The notes under the pieces were generated by a model. The model made no database searches, was not told the origin of the DNA, and saw only the letters and a program-made list of their open reading frames with translations. The translations under genes were made by a program, and so were the position numbers. Shown one piece after another: positions 5,285 through 6,407 of a stretch of DNA of 6,407 nucleotides. How positions within the stretch are numbered: the first letter of the stretch is position 1; the number at the start of each line of letters is the position of its first letter. This stretch comes from Candidatus Woesearchaeota archaeon. GTDB taxonomy: Archaea > Nanobdellota > Nanobdellia > Woesearchaeales > J091. The stretch is taken from assembly GCA_003695045.1 (NCBI GenBank), contig RFJB01000038.1, positions 1-6,407 of the forward strand. Reading direction: 5' to 3'.

Positions 5285-5308
5285 ATCTGTGTGGTAGTTA
5301 CTTTTTTC

Positions 5309-5316
5309 TTTAATAT
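5309..5316 (-). promoter_or_regulatory. TATA-like box of the 103-residue gene
   Basis: ATATTAAA on the minus strand, within a longer A/T stretch. The expected start, about 26 bases on, falls at 5285-5284, at the ATG itself. No Shine-Dalgarno is seen, which agrees with a leaderless message. Confidence 0.5.
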
Positions 5317-5337
5317 TTTTCGTCTTCTGCAGGTTTC

Positions 5338-5351
5338 CGGCAGCCCTGCCG
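5338..5351. promoter_or_regulatory. 14-base perfect palindrome in the divergent promoter region
   Basis: CGGCAG and CTGCCG flank a two-base centre, a GC-rich dyad in an otherwise T-rich region. It lies about 20 bases upstream of the TATA-like box of the minus-strand gene and about 80 bases upstream of the plus-strand TATA box. A shared operator is possible. Confidence 0.35.
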
Positions 5352-5356
5352 CTTCT

Positions 5357-5428
5357 TTTGTTGAATTCTGTTCAATATCTGGCGGTTTCTGTTGTTCTTT
5401 GTTGAATTTCTTTCATCTTTTGTTGGAT
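5357..5428 (+). promoter_or_regulatory. Three TTTGTTGRAT boxes upstream of the asparagine-synthetase-like gene
   Basis: TTTGTTGAAT at 5357 and 5398 and TTTGTTGGAT at 5419 are spaced 41 and 21 bases apart, about four and two turns of DNA, so they face the same side. The last ends two bases before the A/T run of the TATA box, in the BRE position. They may bind a regulator. An extra TTGAA/TTCAA dyad (5361-5375) overlaps the first. Confidence 0.4.
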
Positions 5429-5430
5429 AA

Positions 5431-5440
5431 AATATATTAA
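5431..5440 (+). promoter_or_regulatory. TATA box of the asparagine-synthetase-like gene
   Basis: AATATATTAA, preceded by AAA. It predicts a start near 5461 and a leader of about 33 bases carrying AGGAGGT (5479-5485). Confidence 0.65.
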
Positions 5441-5493
5441 TGTGTTGCCTTTATGGTTTTTCACACAAAAAAATGTTTAGGAGGTTGTTGAGA

Positions 5494-6407
5494 ATGCAAA
5501 CGCAAACTGCAAAACTTGTACAAATTTCAGAAAGAAAAGCCGGAGCGGAGGCAGATATGAAAGCGATGAAAGCAAGGTTGCACATAGTGGCAGAACTCTT
5601 CAGGTATACTGTGGACTTTTTTCACCAGGAGAGCTTTCTGCAGCTCATGCCGGTTATGCTGGGAAAATCAGTAGACCCGCTGGGTCCTGATCCTGGAAGC
5701 TCGATAGTCAAGATTCCGGAGATAGAATACCAGGGCGAAAAGCTCCGGCTCGTAACATCAATGATACTCCATAAGCAGCTCGCAGTAAAGCACTTCAGCA
5801 GGATTTTCATAATGAGCCCGAACATCCGGCTGGAAAGGTCTGAGAGAATAAGGACGGGAAAGCACCTGTTTGAGTTCACCCAGGCGGACTTTGAGCTGAG
5901 GGATGCAAAGATGGATGACGTCTTTGCCATTGTGGAAAAATATTATGCTGGGCTTTCAAAGCATATGAAAGAGCATGCAAGGGAACACTTCAAAGTGCTG
6001 GGCATTGAGCCCTTCGTCTTCAGGGTGCCTTTCAAAAGATACACAACCCACGAACTTATCGATAAATACGGCGAGGACTGGGAATTAAAAGCCAGCATGC
6101 AGCACGAACAGCCCTTCTGGGCAGTATGCCACAAGAGGGAATTTTACGACAGGGAAGACCCGGAAAGGGAAGGGCACTACCTGAACTACGACCTTGTTTA
6201 TCCTCTCGGTTTTGGAGAAGGGCTTTCGGGAGCAGAAAGAGAACACGAGTTTGAACGGATAAAACTCCGCATAGAAAGGGACGGCCTTCCTCTTGAAGCG
6301 TACAGCCATTACCTCTCCAAAGCCAAAGAAGGGTTTGAGCCCTCAGCCGGAGCAGGAATAGGCATGGAGCGGCTTGCAAGGTTCCTCACAAAAGCGAAGC
6401 ACGTGTC
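5494..6407 (+). CDS. Class II aaRS-like asparagine synthetase, AsnRS/AspRS paralogue without anticodon domain (3' end cut by window edge)
   Basis: 304 codons are open from the ATG at 5494 to the right edge; AGGAGGT 8 bases upstream fixes the start. The protein is a lone class II synthetase core. A motif 1-like region ends in FLQLMPVM (48-55). TSMILHKQLAV (88-98) matches the AsnRS/AspRS stretch before motif 2. Motif 2 is RLERSERIRTGKHLFEFTQA (112-131). YPLGFGEGLSGAERE (236-250) corresponds to the AsnRS GEI-GG-RE segment, and motif 3 is GAGIGMERLARFL (286-298). No N-terminal OB-fold anticodon-binding domain is present: the core begins within about 25 residues of the start. This matches the archaeal AsnRS-related enzyme shown in Pyrococcus abyssi to make asparagine from aspartate, about 294 residues, so little should be missing. 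A truncated AsnRS acting on tRNA or another substrate is the alternative. Three repeated boxes and a clear TATA box lie upstream. Confidence 0.88.
   Translation, partial: MQTQTAKLVQISERKAGAEADMKAMKARLHIVAELFRYTVDFFHQESFLQLMPVMLGKSVDPLGPDPGSSIVKIPEIEYQGEKLRLVTSMILHKQLAVKHFSRIFIMSPNIRLERSERIRTGKHLFEFTQADFELRDAKMDDVFAIVEKYYAGLSKHMKEHAREHFKVLGIEPFVFRVPFKRYTTHELIDKYGEDWELKASMQHEQPFWAVCHKREFYDREDPEREGHYLNYDLVYPLGFGEGLSGAEREHEFERIKLRIERDGLPLEAYSHYLSKAKEGFEPSAGAGIGMERLARFLTKAKHV

Noticed and set aside
4967..5440. A 157-codon plus-strand frame over the small minus-strand gene.
   Set aside because: It is Cys- and Phe-rich as expected from the complement of the coding strand, spans the divergent promoter region and has no ribosome binding site.

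Overview
The window is archaeal. It carries an Fe-S XPD-type helicase, an S15 protein of the long archaeal/eukaryotic type, an archaeal RecJ-like DHH nuclease, and a class II synthetase paralogue of the archaeal asparagine-synthetase kind. The genes are preceded by AT-rich TATA-like boxes about 25 bases before plausible transcript starts. Some genes have good GGAGG-type ribosome binding sites; others look leaderless or nearly so. The compact small winged-helix regulator would suit a DPANN or euryarchaeal lineage, but the lineage cannot be fixed from this window. I see no rRNA, tRNA, CRISPR array, insertion sequence or prophage gene.

Layout. Minus strand 2032 to 1: an XPD/Rad3 helicase, running off the left edge just short of its C-terminus. 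Then a divergent intergenic region (2033-2320) rich in inverted repeats, with promoters both ways. Plus strand 2321-2608: a 95-residue winged-helix protein. A convergent gap (2609-2745) holds a hairpin and a 19-base tandem repeat. Minus strand 4188-2746: a RecJ-like nuclease, preceded by a terminator-like hairpin that separates it from S15 (4736-4281). Upstream of S15 lies a structured leader of about 130 bases with its own TATA box. Minus strand 5284-4973: a small unrecognised protein, probably leaderless. A second divergent region (5285-5493) leads to a plus-strand asparagine-synthetase-like gene (5494 onward), cut by the right edge.

The most interesting item is the S15 leader. From the predicted transcript start it can fold as a three-way junction closed by an 8-9 bp helix that leaves the Shine-Dalgarno free. 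The same 5' strand can instead form nine continuous pairs with the bases immediately before and inside the Shine-Dalgarno. The two helices are mutually exclusive, so the leader looks like a two-state translational switch, possibly for S15 autoregulation. A hairpin plus U-rich tract between S15 and recJ could separately tune read-through into the nuclease.

Secondary themes are palindromes and repeats around three promoters and a habit of short direct duplications (13-19 bases) at four places, one of which duplicates the ribosome binding site of the winged-helix gene.
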